Source: Nitrospirota bacterium
Lineage (GTDB): Bacteria > Nitrospirota > Nitrospiria > Nitrospirales > Nitrospiraceae
Direction: 5' to 3'
Length of the DNA stretch: 64,000 nt
Assembly: GCA_018971525.1 (NCBI GenBank)
Contig: JAGXAR010000011.1
Location: 1 to 64,000 of the forward strand
Shown: piece after piece, positions 17,629 through 28,314 of the stretch
How positions within the stretch are numbered: position 1 is the stretch's first letter
Layout of the letters: each line of letters starts with the position of its first letter
Notes under the pieces: model-generated
The model's input: the letters and a program-made list of their open reading frames with translations, nothing else
Told to the model about the DNA's origin: nothing
Databases searched by the model: none
Made by a program: the position numbers and the translations under genes

Positions 17629-18365
17629 GCATGATGAGCAACAAGGGACGGTCGATGGCCTTGGTGGGACTAGCTCTGCTGGCGATTGCCGGCTGCAGTG
17701 GATCGAAAGTGACCACGAAGGCGTCCGCGGAATTACCACGCTATCAGATTCGTACCATCGCTCTGGTCCCGTTCACGACTCTTGCAACGCCACAGGTGAG
17801 GGACGTAGTCGATCAGACCTTCTCGACGCCGTCGGGGGCTAGCCGGTCTGATATGGCGATGGCGGTGCCCCAGAATACCGAACAGCCTCTTCGGCAAACA
17901 GTTATAGTGCCAGCCGGCGCTGGGGCCACCGTCACACAGTTACTGTGGAGCCGGTTGAGGGCAAGACAGGGCGTGACAGTGCTTCCGCCGAGTGAGGCGG
18001 CGAAAGTGCTGGCATCTCCGGCTGCGCCTCAACCTTCTGCCGGTCAGCCACCAGCGGTCACGGTGGCGAAACAGCTCAAGGCGGACGCCTCGTTGATCGG
18101 CCAAGTGTTGGTATACCAGGAGCGAGTGGGGGGTCGTTTCGGCGCCAACCCGCCGGCAGCGGTGGGTTTTGAAGCCAAGGTCGTCGCGGCTGACGGGCAA
18201 GTACTATGGGTTGGCAACTACTATGAGCGTCAGCGGCCGATGATTGAAGACATGATGGGGTTTCTCGAGCGTTGGGGCATGTTCGTCAAGGCGGAGGAGC
18301 TGGCGACTTATGGGGTCGAGCATATGCTCCGCGAATTTCCGTTTGGAACAGTAGGGGAACGCTAA
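17625..18365 (+). CDS. Lipoprotein of unknown function within the his block
   Basis: A 246-residue predicted lipoprotein: MALVGLALLAIAGCSGS gives a hydrophobic signal and lipobox AIAGC, with the lipidated Cys near residue 25. The mature part has an ALVPFTTLATP strand, then WSRLRARQGVTVLPPSEAAK, then LKADASLIGQVLVYQERVG. This strand-helix pattern resembles lipoproteins with a CsgG/LpoB-like or TolB N-terminal-like fold, but the match is loose. Its start overlaps the hisH stop by ATGA and hisA follows 18 bases later, so it is translated as part of the histidine transcript although nothing suggests a role in histidine synthesis. Confidence 0.75.
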   Translation: MSMMSNKGRSMALVGLALLAIAGCSGSKVTTKASAELPRYQIRTIALVPFTTLATPQVRDVVDQTFSTPSGASRSDMAMAVPQNTEQPLRQTVIVPAGAGATVTQLLWSRLRARQGVTVLPPSEAAKVLASPAAPQPSAGQPPAVTVAKQLKADASLIGQVLVYQERVGGRFGANPPAAVGFEAKVVAADGQVLWVGNYYERQRPMIEDMMGFLERWGMFVKAEELATYGVEHMLREFPFGTVGER

Positions 18366-18383
18366 CAGGGGACGGTTCCTTGT

Positions 18384-19109
18384 ATGCTCGTTATTCCAGC
18401 GATTGATTTGAAAGATGGCCGCTGCGTGCGGTTGCGCCAGGGCGACATGGCGGCTGAGACGGTCTATTCCGACGACGTGCCGGCTATCGCGAGGCAATGG
18501 CAAGAAGGCGGTGCGACGCTGATTCATGTGGTGGACCTAAATGGAGCTGTAGACGGAGAGCCGCGCAATCTTTCCCATATTGAAGAGATCATTCGTACCG
18601 TGACTGTGAAGGTGCAGGTCGGGGGAGGGATCCGGTCGATCGAAACTGTGCGTCGCTATCTCGGAGCAGGTGTGACCAGGGTGGTGCTCGGCACTGCGGC
18701 ATTGACCGACCGGTCTTTCCTGGAGAAGGCCTGCCGGGAGTTTCCTCGCCAGATTCTGTTGGGGCTGGATGCGCGGGATGGGAAGGTAGCGGTAAAGGGC
18801 TGGACTTCGGTATCGGAGACGAAGGCGACTGATTTACTCAAGGAGTTGGCAGGCTATGCGTTGGGCGCCGTGATCTATACGGATATTTCACGCGATGGTA
18901 TGTTGGGCGGGCCGAATCTGGCGGCGTTGCGGGAGGTAGTTGAGTTGTCGTCTTTCCCCGTGATCGCCTCCGGTGGGATTTCGCGCGTCGAAGACTTGCG
19001 GGCCGTGCAGGCGCTCGGTCCTCGGGTTGAAGGCGCGATTGTGGGCAAGGCGCTCTACGACGGTAAGTTGGACTATCGGGCCGCCCTTGCGGCTCTTGGT
19101 GATGAGTAA
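18384..19109 (+). CDS. hisA: ProFAR isomerase
   Basis: A 241-residue TIM-barrel isomerase (step four of histidine synthesis). It has the N-terminal MLVIPAIDLKDGRCVRLRQG with the first catalytic Asp, the phosphate-binding VQVGGGIRS, the second catalytic Asp in YTDISRDGMLGGPN, and the second phosphate site IASGGISRVEDL. Length is normal. It follows the lipoprotein by 18 bases. Confidence 0.96.
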   Translation: MLVIPAIDLKDGRCVRLRQGDMAAETVYSDDVPAIARQWQEGGATLIHVVDLNGAVDGEPRNLSHIEEIIRTVTVKVQVGGGIRSIETVRRYLGAGVTRVVLGTAALTDRSFLEKACREFPRQILLGLDARDGKVAVKGWTSVSETKATDLLKELAGYALGAVIYTDISRDGMLGGPNLAALREVVELSSFPVIASGGISRVEDLRAVQALGPRVEGAIVGKALYDGKLDYRAALAALGDE

Positions 19110-19144
19110 GGGCTTGACGTGAGGAATGCTTTGCTGACATTTTC

Positions 19145-19172
19145 GTTTCCCGTTTCCCGTTTCCCGTTTCCC
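19145..19172 (+). repeat. Tandem heptanucleotide repeat before hisF
   Basis: Four perfect consecutive copies of GTTTCCC end eight bases before the hisF ATG. They occupy the place where a ribosome binding site would be expected, and none is visible. Such short tandem arrays can change copy number by slippage. Confidence 0.85.
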
Positions 19173-19180
19173 GAGTTGCC

Positions 19181-19942
19181 ATGTTGACCAAACGCATCAT
19201 TCCCTGCCTCGATGTCAAAGACGGCCGCGTGGTCAAAGGCGTGAGCTTTGTGAATTTGCGCGATGCGGGAGATCCGGTCGAAGTGGCCACGGTCTACGAT
19301 CGCGAAGGAGCCGACGAACTTTGTTTCCTGGACATCACGGCCTCTCATGAGAATCGCAAGACCATTATTGACGTAGTCGAGCAGACAGCAGCACGGGTGT
19401 TCATGCCGCTGACCGTCGGCGGAGGGGTGAGAATGCTCGAGGACATCCGTGCACTGTTGAATGCAGGCGCGGATAAGGTGAGCATCAATACGGCGGCGGT
19501 CCAACGGCCTGAATTTGTGAAGGAAGCGGCGGAGCGATTCGGGACACAATGCATCGTCGTGGCAATCGACGCCAAGCGACGTGCCGCGCCGGCAACAGGG
19601 TGGGAGGTGTTCACCCATGGTGGCCGGAAGTCGACCGGTCTCGACGTCGTCGAGTGGGCAAAGACGATGACGCAGTATGGGGCGGGTGAGATCTTGCTCA
19701 CGAGCATGGATCGAGATGGGCAACAGCAGGGGTATGACCTCACGTTGACGGCAGCCGTGTCAGAGGCCGTCTCGATTCCGGTGATTGCGTCGGGCGGCGT
19801 GGGAAATTTGGACGATCTCTACGACGGATTCGTCAGGGGCAAGGCCGATGCTGTCCTGGCCGCGTCTATTTTCCACTTCCGGACTCACACGATTCCGGAG
19901 GCGAAAGCCTATCTTCGTCAGAAGGGAGTGGCGGTTCGATAA
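19181..19942 (+). CDS. hisF: Imidazole glycerol phosphate synthase, cyclase subunit
   Basis: A 253-residue TIM-barrel cyclase partner of HisH. Visible are [20 protein letters not shown] with Asp11, [13 protein letters not shown], the second catalytic Asp in [15 protein letters not shown], and [13 protein letters not shown]. The ATG at 19181 is preceded by the GTTTCCC repeat rather than a Shine-Dalgarno, so its translation initiation is unusual. The stop overlaps the hisIE start by one base (TAATG). Confidence 0.96.
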   Translation: MLTKRIIPCLDVKDGRVVKGVSFVNLRDAGDPVEVATVYDREGADELCFLDITASHENRKTIIDVVEQTAARVFMPLTVGGGVRMLEDIRALLNAGADKVSINTAAVQRPEFVKEAAERFGTQCIVVAIDAKRRAAPATGWEVFTHGGRKSTGLDVVEWAKTMTQYGAGEILLTSMDRDGQQQGYDLTLTAAVSEAVSIPVIASGGVGNLDDLYDGFVRGKADAVLAASIFHFRTHTIPEAKAYLRQKGVAVR

Positions 19943-20595
19943 TGGATGTGGGACGATTGAAATTCGATGCGCAGGGGCTGATTCCGGCGGTGGTGCAGGA
20001 TTGGCGGGATGGCACGGTGCTGATGGTGGCCTTCATGAACCAGGAAGCATTGCAGAAGACCGTCGAGACGAAGTCGGTTCACTTCTGGAGCCGTTCACGT
20101 CAGACATTATGGGAAAAAGGTGAGACCTCAGGCCACAAGCTGCAGCTCAAGGACATGTTTCTCGATTGTGACGGCGATGCCCTTCTCGTGAAGGTCGAGC
20201 CGGTCGGTCCGACATGCCACACGGGGGAGCGGGCCTGCTTCTTTTCGCGTCTGGACTCGCCGAAGACGAAGACGTCCGAGTCTTGGGGTGGAATTCTTGA
20301 GCGCCTCTACCAGATGATCCAAGAGCGGAAGCGTCAGCCCTCGAGTGAGTCCTACACTTCCAAACTGCTGGAAGGCGGTGTCGATCGTATCCTAAAGAAA
20401 ATCGTCGAGGAAGCCGGCGAGGTGGCGATTGCCGGGAAGGGTGGGAAGAAGGACGAGATTGTATATGAAACGGCGGATCTGCTGTTCCATACGTTGGTGG
20501 CGCTGGGGTACCACGGCATCACGCCGCAGGAGATCTATCAAGAGTTGGCGACTCGCTTTGGAAAGTCAGGCTTGAGAAAAGGAACCACCTCGTGA
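19942..20595 (+). CDS. hisI: Bifunctional phosphoribosyl-AMP cyclohydrolase / phosphoribosyl-ATP pyrophosphatase
   Basis: A 217-residue HisIE fusion for steps two and three of histidine synthesis. The cyclohydrolase domain (about 1-115) has VHFWSRSRQTLWEKGETSGH and metal-binding DCDGDALLVKVEPVGPTCHTG. The pyrophosphatase domain (about 120-215) has the helical EEAGEVAIAGKGGKKDEIVYE MazG-like acidic motif. Its start overlaps hisF and its end overlaps the HIT gene, both by a few bases, so the block is tightly coupled. Confidence 0.95.
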   Translation: MDVGRLKFDAQGLIPAVVQDWRDGTVLMVAFMNQEALQKTVETKSVHFWSRSRQTLWEKGETSGHKLQLKDMFLDCDGDALLVKVEPVGPTCHTGERACFFSRLDSPKTKTSESWGGILERLYQMIQERKRQPSSESYTSKLLEGGVDRILKKIVEEAGEVAIAGKGGKKDEIVYETADLLFHTLVALGYHGITPQEIYQELATRFGKSGLRKGTTS

Positions 20596-20936
20596 GCGAG
20601 TGCATCTTTTGCAAAATCGTCGCGAGGACCATTCCCGCGGCGCTCGTCTATGAGGACAATGTGGTGGTCGCGTTCGACGATATTAATCCCCAGGCGCCGA
20701 TACACACGCTCGTTATTCCCAGAAAACATGTGGCCTCGATTGCCGAGCTTCAAGATTCGGATGTTGAGCTACTTGGGCGTTTGATGCTGGTCGGCAACAA
20801 GATCGCAAAACAGAAGGGGATTGCCGACGCCGGGTACCGCATCGTCGTCAACTCCGGTGCGCATGGTGGTCAGAGCGTGTTTCATCTTCACCTCCATGTT
20901 CTGGGCGGGCGCCATCTCGCCTGGCCCCCCGGCTAG
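20592..20936 (+). CDS. HIT-family nucleotide hydrolase/transferase
   Basis: A 114-residue histidine-triad protein of the HINT type. The catalytic motif HLHLHVLGGR (about 98-107) is intact, and the N-terminal CIFCKIVARTIPA supplies the Cys pair that binds zinc in many members. It acts on purine nucleoside phosphoramidates or related adducts. The GTG start overlaps the hisIE stop by GTGA. It is the last gene of the histidine transcript. Confidence 0.92.
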   Translation: MSECIFCKIVARTIPAALVYEDNVVVAFDDINPQAPIHTLVIPRKHVASIAELQDSDVELLGRLMLVGNKIAKQKGIADAGYRIVVNSGAHGGQSVFHLHLHVLGGRHLAWPPG

Positions 20937-20951
20937 CGCATTTTCACCACG

Positions 20952-20981
20952 TTGACAGATTTCTTTCCCGTCTGTTACCCT
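20952..20981 (+). promoter_or_regulatory. Possible promoter of dnaG-rpoD
   Basis: A perfect -35 TTGACA (20952-20957) is followed at 18 bases by TACCCT (20976-20981), a weak -10. It lies about 75 bases before dnaG. The -35 is convincing, the -10 is not. Confidence 0.4.
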
Positions 20982-21057
20982 GAACGGTCTATTTTACGAC
21001 CACTTACGTTTACCTTCCTCGCCGGTGCCAGGCGGGGGAATAGGAGCCGCGACTCCC

Positions 21058-22872
21058 GTGGGCCGAGGTTTGATTTCTGAAGACGTGATCAATCAAGTCA
21101 GAGATCGGGCCGATATCGCCGAGGTTGTCGGACATCATGTGAGCCTGACTCGGGCCGGCCAGAACTTGAAAGGTCTCTGTCCCTTCCATCAGGAAAAGTC
21201 GCCCTCCTTTACGGTCAGTCCTTCCCGCCAGATCTTTCATTGTTTTGGATGCGGCGCGGGCGGCAACGTGTTTACGTTTTTGATGCGGATCACCGGCGCG
21301 AATTTCCCTGAGACGGTCCGTGAGCTCGGACAGAAATTCGGGATTGACGTGCCGGAAAGCGGGCCGAGCGCAGGGCCTCATGCTGCGCAGGCGAGCCGCC
21401 TTGAACAGCTCAATCGGGCGGTGACGGCGTGGTTTCAACAGAATTTGCGGGATGAGGTGACTGGTGCGACGGCGCGGGACTACTTGACCAGCCGGGGCAT
21501 TCAGGCTGGGACGATCGAGCGATTTGAAATTGGTTGTGCGCCGGCTGAGTGGGATGGGCTCAGCAAGGCGCTAAGCAGGCAGGGTTTTGCACAGAATGAT
21601 CTGGCCGCCGCGGGATTAACTGTGGCGAGAGAACAGGCATCCGGGTCCTATGATCGGTTTCGCGCCCGTGTAATGTTTCCCATCACGGATTTGCGAAAGC
21701 GGGTCGTCGGTTTTGGCGGGCGTATCCTTGGCGAGGGGACTCCGAAGTACCTGAATTCTCCGGATACTTCCCTGTTCAAGAAGGGTCAGACGCTCTACGC
21801 GTTGGATCTTGCGCGTCAAGCAGTCGCCCGGCTGAAGACCGTAATCGTGGTGGAAGGGTATTTTGATGCGGTCGCGCTTCACCAAGCCGGACTGACCCAT
21901 ACGGTTGCGACGCTGGGGACCGCCCTGACGGCAGAGCATATTCAGGTATTGAGACGGTTTGCTTCGAAGGTCGTGCTGTTGTTCGATCCGGATCAGGCAG
22001 GGGTCCGTGCAGCACTGCGAGGGCTTGATCTGTTTGTGAACAGCGGGATCGGTGTGAAAGTCGTCACGTTGCCGGCTGGAGAGGACCCCGATACCTATGT
22101 GCGGAAGGAAGGGCCGGAGGCCTTTGCTCGGTTGGAAGAGCAGGCTCCGAGCCTCTTGGACTTTGCCCTCGAGCATAATTTGAGTACGGCGGAGTCCAGC
22201 ACGATCGAAGGGCGTATTCGCAGCGTGGACGATGTGCTGCGGATTCTGCAAAAGAGCGAGCATCCGATCGAACGAGAGGAACGGATTCGCGTGGTAGCCG
22301 AAAGGCTGGGGATCAGCCAGCAACGATTGATCGAGCGTTATCCGGCGTTGGTGCAGTCGGAGGGACGTCGACCGGCGGCCACTCAATCTACCAGTCCCAT
22401 ACCGGCAACATTTAAGGGTGTGAGCGAAGAGCGGGATCTAGTGTATTTGCTGTTGCATGGGCACCTGACGCCCGCCGATGTGGGACGACTACGGCCCGAG
22501 GCCTTCTCCGTTCCGGCCTGTCGATTCCTCGTCGAGGCGGCGCTGAATTACCTCGATCGAGATGGCCGAGTCGGGCTCAGGTTGTTGTTGGATGCGGTGG
22601 CCGACCATCCGGATTGCGGGTCGCTGGCGACTGAGCTGTCCGTGCGGGAAGACCATTTTGACGATGTGCAGGCCCACGTCGCGGGGTGTTTAGAGACCTT
22701 GGAGCGGAAGCGGGCCGAGGCCGTGTTTCGAGATCTGATCGCGCAACTCAAGGCCGCCGAACGGGAAGGCCGTGTAGAGGATGCGCGGATGTTGAACGCA
22801 CAAGTGAATGAATTGCGAATGCAAAAGGCCGGTCGGCCTGCAACCGGGATGTTGTCCTTAGTGAAGGAGTAG
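21058..22872 (+). CDS. dnaG: DNA primase
   Basis: A primase of about 604 residues. The CHC2 zinc ribbon is at about 28-60 ([11 protein letters not shown], then [13 protein letters not shown]). The RNA-polymerase core is at about 110-330 with [15 protein letters not shown], the [18 protein letters not shown] and the acidic [13 protein letters not shown]. The C-terminal helicase-binding region is at about 440-600. The frame is open to a GTG at 21025, but the GTG at 21058 ([11 protein letters not shown]) matches the usual DnaG start and has AGGAG some 13 bases upstream; the choice is not certain. rpoD follows 2 bases later, a classic macromolecular-synthesis pairing. Confidence 0.94.
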   Translation: MGRGLISEDVINQVRDRADIAEVVGHHVSLTRAGQNLKGLCPFHQEKSPSFTVSPSRQIFHCFGCGAGGNVFTFLMRITGANFPETVRELGQKFGIDVPESGPSAGPHAAQASRLEQLNRAVTAWFQQNLRDEVTGATARDYLTSRGIQAGTIERFEIGCAPAEWDGLSKALSRQGFAQNDLAAAGLTVAREQASGSYDRFRARVMFPITDLRKRVVGFGGRILGEGTPKYLNSPDTSLFKKGQTLYALDLARQAVARLKTVIVVEGYFDAVALHQAGLTHTVATLGTALTAEHIQVLRRFASKVVLLFDPDQAGVRAALRGLDLFVNSGIGVKVVTLPAGEDPDTYVRKEGPEAFARLEEQAPSLLDFALEHNLSTAESSTIEGRIRSVDDVLRILQKSEHPIEREERIRVVAERLGISQQRLIERYPALVQSEGRRPAATQSTSPIPATFKGVSEERDLVYLLLHGHLTPADVGRLRPEAFSVPACRFLVEAALNYLDRDGRVGLRLLLDAVADHPDCGSLATELSVREDHFDDVQAHVAGCLETLERKRAEAVFRDLIAQLKAAEREGRVEDARMLNAQVNELRMQKAGRPATGMLSLVKE

Positions 22873-22874
22873 TC

Positions 22875-24716
<1,842 letters not shown>

Positions 24717-24821
24717 CGAGCCGTGGGTATGGTATCTCTGAGATTTGACTCCAACCTCCGGGCGGCCTAGAATGAACATTCGTGTCTGCGGGTCAGGCGC
24801 GATAGAGTCATCCGCCTGATC

Positions 24822-24898
24822 GGGCCCATAGCTCAGGTGGTTAGAGCGGCTGACTCATAATCAGCTGGTCCTAGGTTCAAGTCCTAGTGGGCCCACCA
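24822..24898 (+). tRNA. tRNA with CAU anticodon, probably tRNA-Ile2
   Basis: A complete 77-base cloverleaf starting GGGCCCATAGCTCAGG and ending TGGGCCC-A-CCA. The anticodon stem is GCTGA/TCAGC and the loop CTCATAA gives anticodon CAT. The GGGCC acceptor and GCTGA stem resemble isoleucine tRNAs read with lysidine (AUA codons); elongator methionine remains possible. Confidence 0.9.
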
Positions 24899-24959
24899 GC
24901 GCGTCCCGCAGAACTCGTAGGTCAAGATCGTTGTTCGGAACAACAGTTAGAGGAGTGCA

Positions 24960-25736
24960 TTGAAGCACAATCTTTCCCCCCTGATCGCGCTACAGAAGCT
25001 GGATCTCCGCATCATGGAGATCAACAACCAACGTCGAAAGATTCCAGAACGACTCCAAACGGTTGAAATTCCAGTTCGAGAGGCCAAGCAACTTCTCCAA
25101 GAGACCAATGCTGCATTGGAGATATTGGTTAAGGAGCGGCGGTCGCACGAAAAAGATCTTGAATCGCACGAAGCACACACTGACAAGATGAAATCGCGGC
25201 TGTCTGAGCTGAAATCCAACAAGGAATACCAGGCTCATCTGTTCGAGATCGAGGTTGCCAACAAGAAGAAAGGCGACTTTGAAGAGAAGATTTTGCTGTG
25301 CATGGAGAAAATTGAACAACTACAGCGGACCGCAAAAGAGGCGCAAGAGAACCTCAGTATCGTCGAGAAGGCCTTTGCTCAGGAAAAGAAAGTGTCTGAC
25401 GAATTAGAGAAAAAGCTCTCAACAGAGCTGGCCGATCTTGAAGGACAGCAACAAGCTCATTCGGCTCACGTCGAGAAGGGGCTGCTCAGTCGGTATAACG
25501 CGATCAAGGCGGCGCGGAAGGATCAAGCCCTCGCTGAGATCAAAGAGGGAACCTGTTCCGGATGTCGACTGCAGCTTCCCCCGCAACTGATTTCAGAAGT
25601 GAAACGCTCGCAAGATCTCCACACCTGTCCCTATTGCCGTAGGATGCTTTATTGGGATGGACAAATTCCTGTCGAAACAACGCCGGGTCCCGATCTCGAT
25701 AAGACGTCGATCCTTGAGATTGGCGAGTCAGTCTAG
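24960..25736 (+). CDS. Coiled-coil zinc-ribbon protein (COG1579 / CdsZ-like)
   Basis: A 258-residue protein with a long antiparallel coiled coil (about 5-190, rich in E, K, Q, L) and a C-terminal zinc ribbon whose four cysteines are visible: CSGC near 198-201 and CPYC near 222-225. The fold matches COG1579 proteins, some of which act as RNA- or ribosome-linked factors. The start is a TTG with GAGGAG five bases upstream; no ATG is available. It follows the CAU tRNA by about 60 bases and converges on rnhC. Confidence 0.82.
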   Translation: MKHNLSPLIALQKLDLRIMEINNQRRKIPERLQTVEIPVREAKQLLQETNAALEILVKERRSHEKDLESHEAHTDKMKSRLSELKSNKEYQAHLFEIEVANKKKGDFEEKILLCMEKIEQLQRTAKEAQENLSIVEKAFAQEKKVSDELEKKLSTELADLEGQQQAHSAHVEKGLLSRYNAIKAARKDQALAEIKEGTCSGCRLQLPPQLISEVKRSQDLHTCPYCRRMLYWDGQIPVETTPGPDLDKTSILEIGESV

Positions 25737-26401
25737 GCTGGTTTTCCCAAAACAGCCTGAGTCGTTTTGAAGTGCAGTTTGGCGACCGACCCCAATCGTT
25801 CCTCCCCATGCTTCTTCACGATCATGCGTCCGGCCAATTCGACGGCGGCTGACGCACCTTTGGGCAGCGTCGCGCCGATCTCATCCGAGAGGCGTTTCAA
25901 TCGGAGGAGGAATTCCGCACGGGCCAGGATGGAGGCCGCGGCCACGGCCAGATCGGATTCGGCCTTATGTCGTTGCTCCAGTACGATCGTGCGCCCTTTC
26001 TCCTGCAGGGCGTTGAGAATCAACCGCTCGTCGCCAAACTGATCCGCGATCGCGCGTCCGCACGAAACCTTGTCCAGCAGAGTCTCCAGGGCCTTGGCAT
26101 GTCCCCATGCCAGCAGGCGATTCAAGTTCCGGATCTTCGCGTAGAGCTCATTGTATCGTTGTGGACCGATGGCGATAATGCTGTGAGGGCAAATCATTCG
26201 GATATCGGGCGCCATTTGAAGGATGCGGCCGTCTGAGATTTTTTTGCTGTCCCGGACCTGCATAAGGGTCAGCTCCCCCTGTGTAGTGGCGTCGACGAAG
26301 ACAGCGGCGATGACCAGGGGGCCAAAATAGTCTCCCTTGCCGGATTCATCGATCCCGATTCGCTCCACCTTCGTCTTTTCCGATGTCTTGGTCACAGGCA
26401 A
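25733..26401 (-). CDS. rnhC: Ribonuclease HIII
   Basis: A type 2 RNase H that removes RNA from RNA-DNA hybrids. The active-site motif IGIDESGKGDYFGPLV (Asp-Glu-Ser-Gly-Lys-Gly, where the second Gly-Lys marks HIII rather than HII) is clear, with the later acidic residues in VRDSKKISD and AESDLAVAAASILARAEF. Start is doubtful: the frame runs open to 26617 without another ATG, overlapping the divergent M48 gene. The TTG at 26401 has AAGGA four bases upstream and is taken here. The N-terminal TBP-like domain usual in RNase HIII is then absent or very short. The stop overlaps the COG1579 gene tail to tail by four bases. Confidence 0.82.
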   Translation of the reverse strand: MPVTKTSEKTKVERIGIDESGKGDYFGPLVIAAVFVDATTQGELTLMQVRDSKKISDGRILQMAPDIRMICPHSIIAIGPQRYNELYAKIRNLNRLLAWGHAKALETLLDKVSCGRAIADQFGDERLILNALQEKGRTIVLEQRHKAESDLAVAAASILARAEFLLRLKRLSDEIGATLPKGASAAVELAGRMIVKKHGEERLGSVAKLHFKTTQAVLGKPA

Positions 26402-26509
26402 GTGGTCCTTGTAGAGATTCTCAATGAGGCGCGGTAATCTAACAGAGCCTCGAAGGTCGGTCAATTTGATCAGACTGACAGGGCGTGTCTTCAACGAGGA
26501 GTACGGGCC

Positions 26510-27373
26510 ATGAACGGAATCGGGAGAATGACCCGCATCGTGATGTTGGTCATGATCGGAAGTCCGCTGTCGGTTTTGACCGGCTGTGAAACAAATCCCT
26601 ATACAGGACGATCCCAATTAATCATGACCTCCGTGTCGGAAGACGTGCAGCTCGGGACGCAGGCGTACCAACAGGTGAAAAATGATCCCAAAATGCGGCA
26701 GTCGCAAGATCCTCGTGAGATCGAGCCGGTCAGGAGAGTGGCGGGTCATATCATCGAGGCAGCCAAACGTTCGAAATATGGCGATATGGCAAAGCAATTT
26801 CACTGGGAAGTCACCGTGATCAAGGATGACAAAACGATGAACGCTTTTGCGCTGCCTGGTGGGAAGATCGCGGTCTATACCGGTATTTTCCCTGTCGCGA
26901 AATCCGAAGCGGGGCTCGCCGCGGTCTTAGGGCATGAAGTGACCCACGCCTTGGCCCGTCACGGCGCCGAACGTATGAGCCAAGGCGAACTCACGAATGC
27001 GGCGCTCCAAGCGATTGGGGCGGCCGCAGGCGCCAGCGGGATGAATCCGGTGTTATCCCAAGGCGCGATGGCAGCGTTGGGAGCGGGAGCGCAAGTTGGC
27101 GTATTGCTCCCATTCAGTCGCGCGCATGAATCCGAGGCGGATTACATTGGCATCTTGCTCGCAGCGGATGCGGGATACGATCCACGTGAGTCCATCTCAC
27201 TCTGGCAACGGATGGAGCAGTTGTCCCAAGGCGGTGGCCCGTCCGAGTTCTTATCGACTCACCCGAGCAATGAGACCAGGATCGACCAGCTCAAAAAATG
27301 GTTGCCAGAGGCCATGGGAATTTACCAATCGAGGCAGGCGATGCCCGCTGTGGCATTGCCGGCTCTGCACTAA
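26510..27373 (+). CDS. M48-family metallopeptidase lipoprotein
   Basis: A 287-residue zinc protease of the M48 (LoiP/YcaL/BepA-like) group, a likely envelope quality-control enzyme. The N-terminus has a signal and lipobox (LSVLTGCET, Cys near 27). The metal motif HEVTHALARHGAERM (HExxH) is near 145-149, with the third-ligand glutamate in RAHESEADYIGILLAADAG and the ending FLSTHPSNETRIDQLKKWLP. No TPR tail, unlike BepA. It is divergent from rnhC and is followed by the RNase P RNA gene on the same strand. Confidence 0.92.
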   Translation: MNGIGRMTRIVMLVMIGSPLSVLTGCETNPYTGRSQLIMTSVSEDVQLGTQAYQQVKNDPKMRQSQDPREIEPVRRVAGHIIEAAKRSKYGDMAKQFHWEVTVIKDDKTMNAFALPGGKIAVYTGIFPVAKSEAGLAAVLGHEVTHALARHGAERMSQGELTNAALQAIGAAAGASGMNPVLSQGAMAALGAGAQVGVLLPFSRAHESEADYIGILLAADAGYDPRESISLWQRMEQLSQGGGPSEFLSTHPSNETRIDQLKKWLPEAMGIYQSRQAMPAVALPALH

Positions 27374-27431
27374 CTCCGTCGGAGTGGGGTACTCTGTCAC
27401 CTGGAGGCCAGGAGAGGGGCCCAGCACGGAC

Positions 27432-27461
27432 TTGCAACCTCTCTCGTTCGTTTTCTATACT
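27432..27461 (+). promoter_or_regulatory. Promoter of rnpB
   Basis: TTGCAA (27432-27437), an 18-base spacer and TATACT (27456-27461) predict a start near 27468, just before the P1 helix of the RNase P RNA. Confidence 0.65.
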
Positions 27462-27469
27462 CAGGCTGC

Positions 27470-27900
27470 GCGAGGGAGAAGACCGGGTGATCGCTTGGAG
27501 CGGGAACGCTCTGAGAGGAAAGTCCGGACTTCATGGGCAGGGCACTGGGTAACTCCCAGGCGGAGCGATCCGACACCAGCACCACAGAGAACAAACCGCC
27601 GATGGCCAAGGCGATCGGATTCCAATCTGGTTGCAGTGGCTCAGGTAAGGGTGAAACGGTGGGGTAAGAGCCCACCGCGGTGGTGGCGACATCACCGGCA
27701 CGGTAAGCGTCGCCCGATGCAAGGCCAAATAGGAAGACATTTGTCGGTTTTCTTCGGAGAGCCGACGACCGGCTGGCCCAGCCGAGGTCTTCGGGTAGGT
27801 CGCTTGAGGTTCGAGGTAACTCGGATCCCAGAGAAATGATCACCCCCGTTTGGGATCAAATCCCAGGCGGGACAGAATCCGGCTTATAGGTCTTCTCCAC
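27470..27900 (+). ncRNA. rnpB: RNase P RNA, bacterial type A
   Basis: The catalytic RNA of RNase P, about 425 bases. Conserved blocks are recognisable: GAGAGGAAAGTCCGGACTTC (P4 5' strand region), ACAGAGAACAAACCGCCGAT, GGTAAGGGTGAAA, GGTAAGAGCCCACCG, and AAGGCCAAATAGG. P1 is exact: GGAGAAGACC (27475-27484) pairs with GGTCTTCTCC (27889-27898). The P4 3' strand and the tail read GACAGAATCCGGCTTATAGG. A T-run follows at about 27907-27911. Its last 59 bases overlap, antisense, the end of the glutaredoxin-like gene. Confidence 0.97.
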
Positions 27901-28148
27901 CGCGCTCTTTTTATCGCTCGACGTAGCTCTCCTTCCGTCACTTTCCCTGCGAAGTGTTCAACCTCGTCGAGCAAGACGACGGGAACCCTCGACCCGTACC
28001 GTTCCGTCAACACGTGGTCGCCTTCGATAGGCACCTTGCTTGTTTCGATGTTGAGTTCTGACTGAAGCTGCATCGCGATTCGGTACACGACTCCACACAG
28101 ATGGCAGTCTTCACGAGACAGGATGGTTACACGGACAGGCATGCTCAT
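27840..28148 (-). CDS. Glutaredoxin-like protein (DUF836 type)
   Basis: A protein of about 102 residues with a thioredoxin-like fold and the redox motif CHLC (SREDCHLCGVVYRIA, near 14-17). VPVVLLDEVEHFAGKV carries the cis-Pro region. Family members act as small thiol-disulfide proteins. The frame is open to an ATG at 28169; MSMPVRV at 28148 or MPVRV at 28142 give a better N-terminus just before the first strand, but no strong ribosome site decides. The C-terminal ~20 residues are encoded antisense to rnpB, including its P1 helix, so sequence there is constrained by the RNA. Confidence 0.75.
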   Translation of the reverse strand: MSMPVRVTILSREDCHLCGVVYRIAMQLQSELNIETSKVPIEGDHVLTERYGSRVPVVLLDEVEHFAGKVTEGELRRAIKRARWRRPISRILSRLGFDPKRG

Positions 28149-28247
28149 GGAGCCGCGCCTCAGGGTCAATGGGACAGAGGATAGAAGAGCAAGATATCAT
28201 GTGCAGAGGGAGGCTGTCAGGGACAGGGGGCCTTGGCCGTCCCACTA

Positions 28248-28314
28248 TTGACGCGGTGAAATATGTGGTGATAGGATCACGCATCATTATCCCTGATTTT
28301 TCAGAACGTTCTGA
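28248..28314 (+). promoter_or_regulatory. Possible ilvB promoter and palindromic operator
   Basis: TTGACG (28248-28253) is followed by a weak -10 GATAGG (28270-28275). Just downstream lies a perfect 14-base palindrome TCAGAACGTTCTGA (28301-28314), well placed for repressor binding or roadblock. It lies about 110 bases before the ilvB start. The regulator is not recognised. Confidence 0.4.

Noticed and set aside
26510-26617. Extended RNase HIII start at 26617
   Set aside because: It would overlap the divergent M48 gene by over 100 bases and includes codons unlike the rest of the gene.
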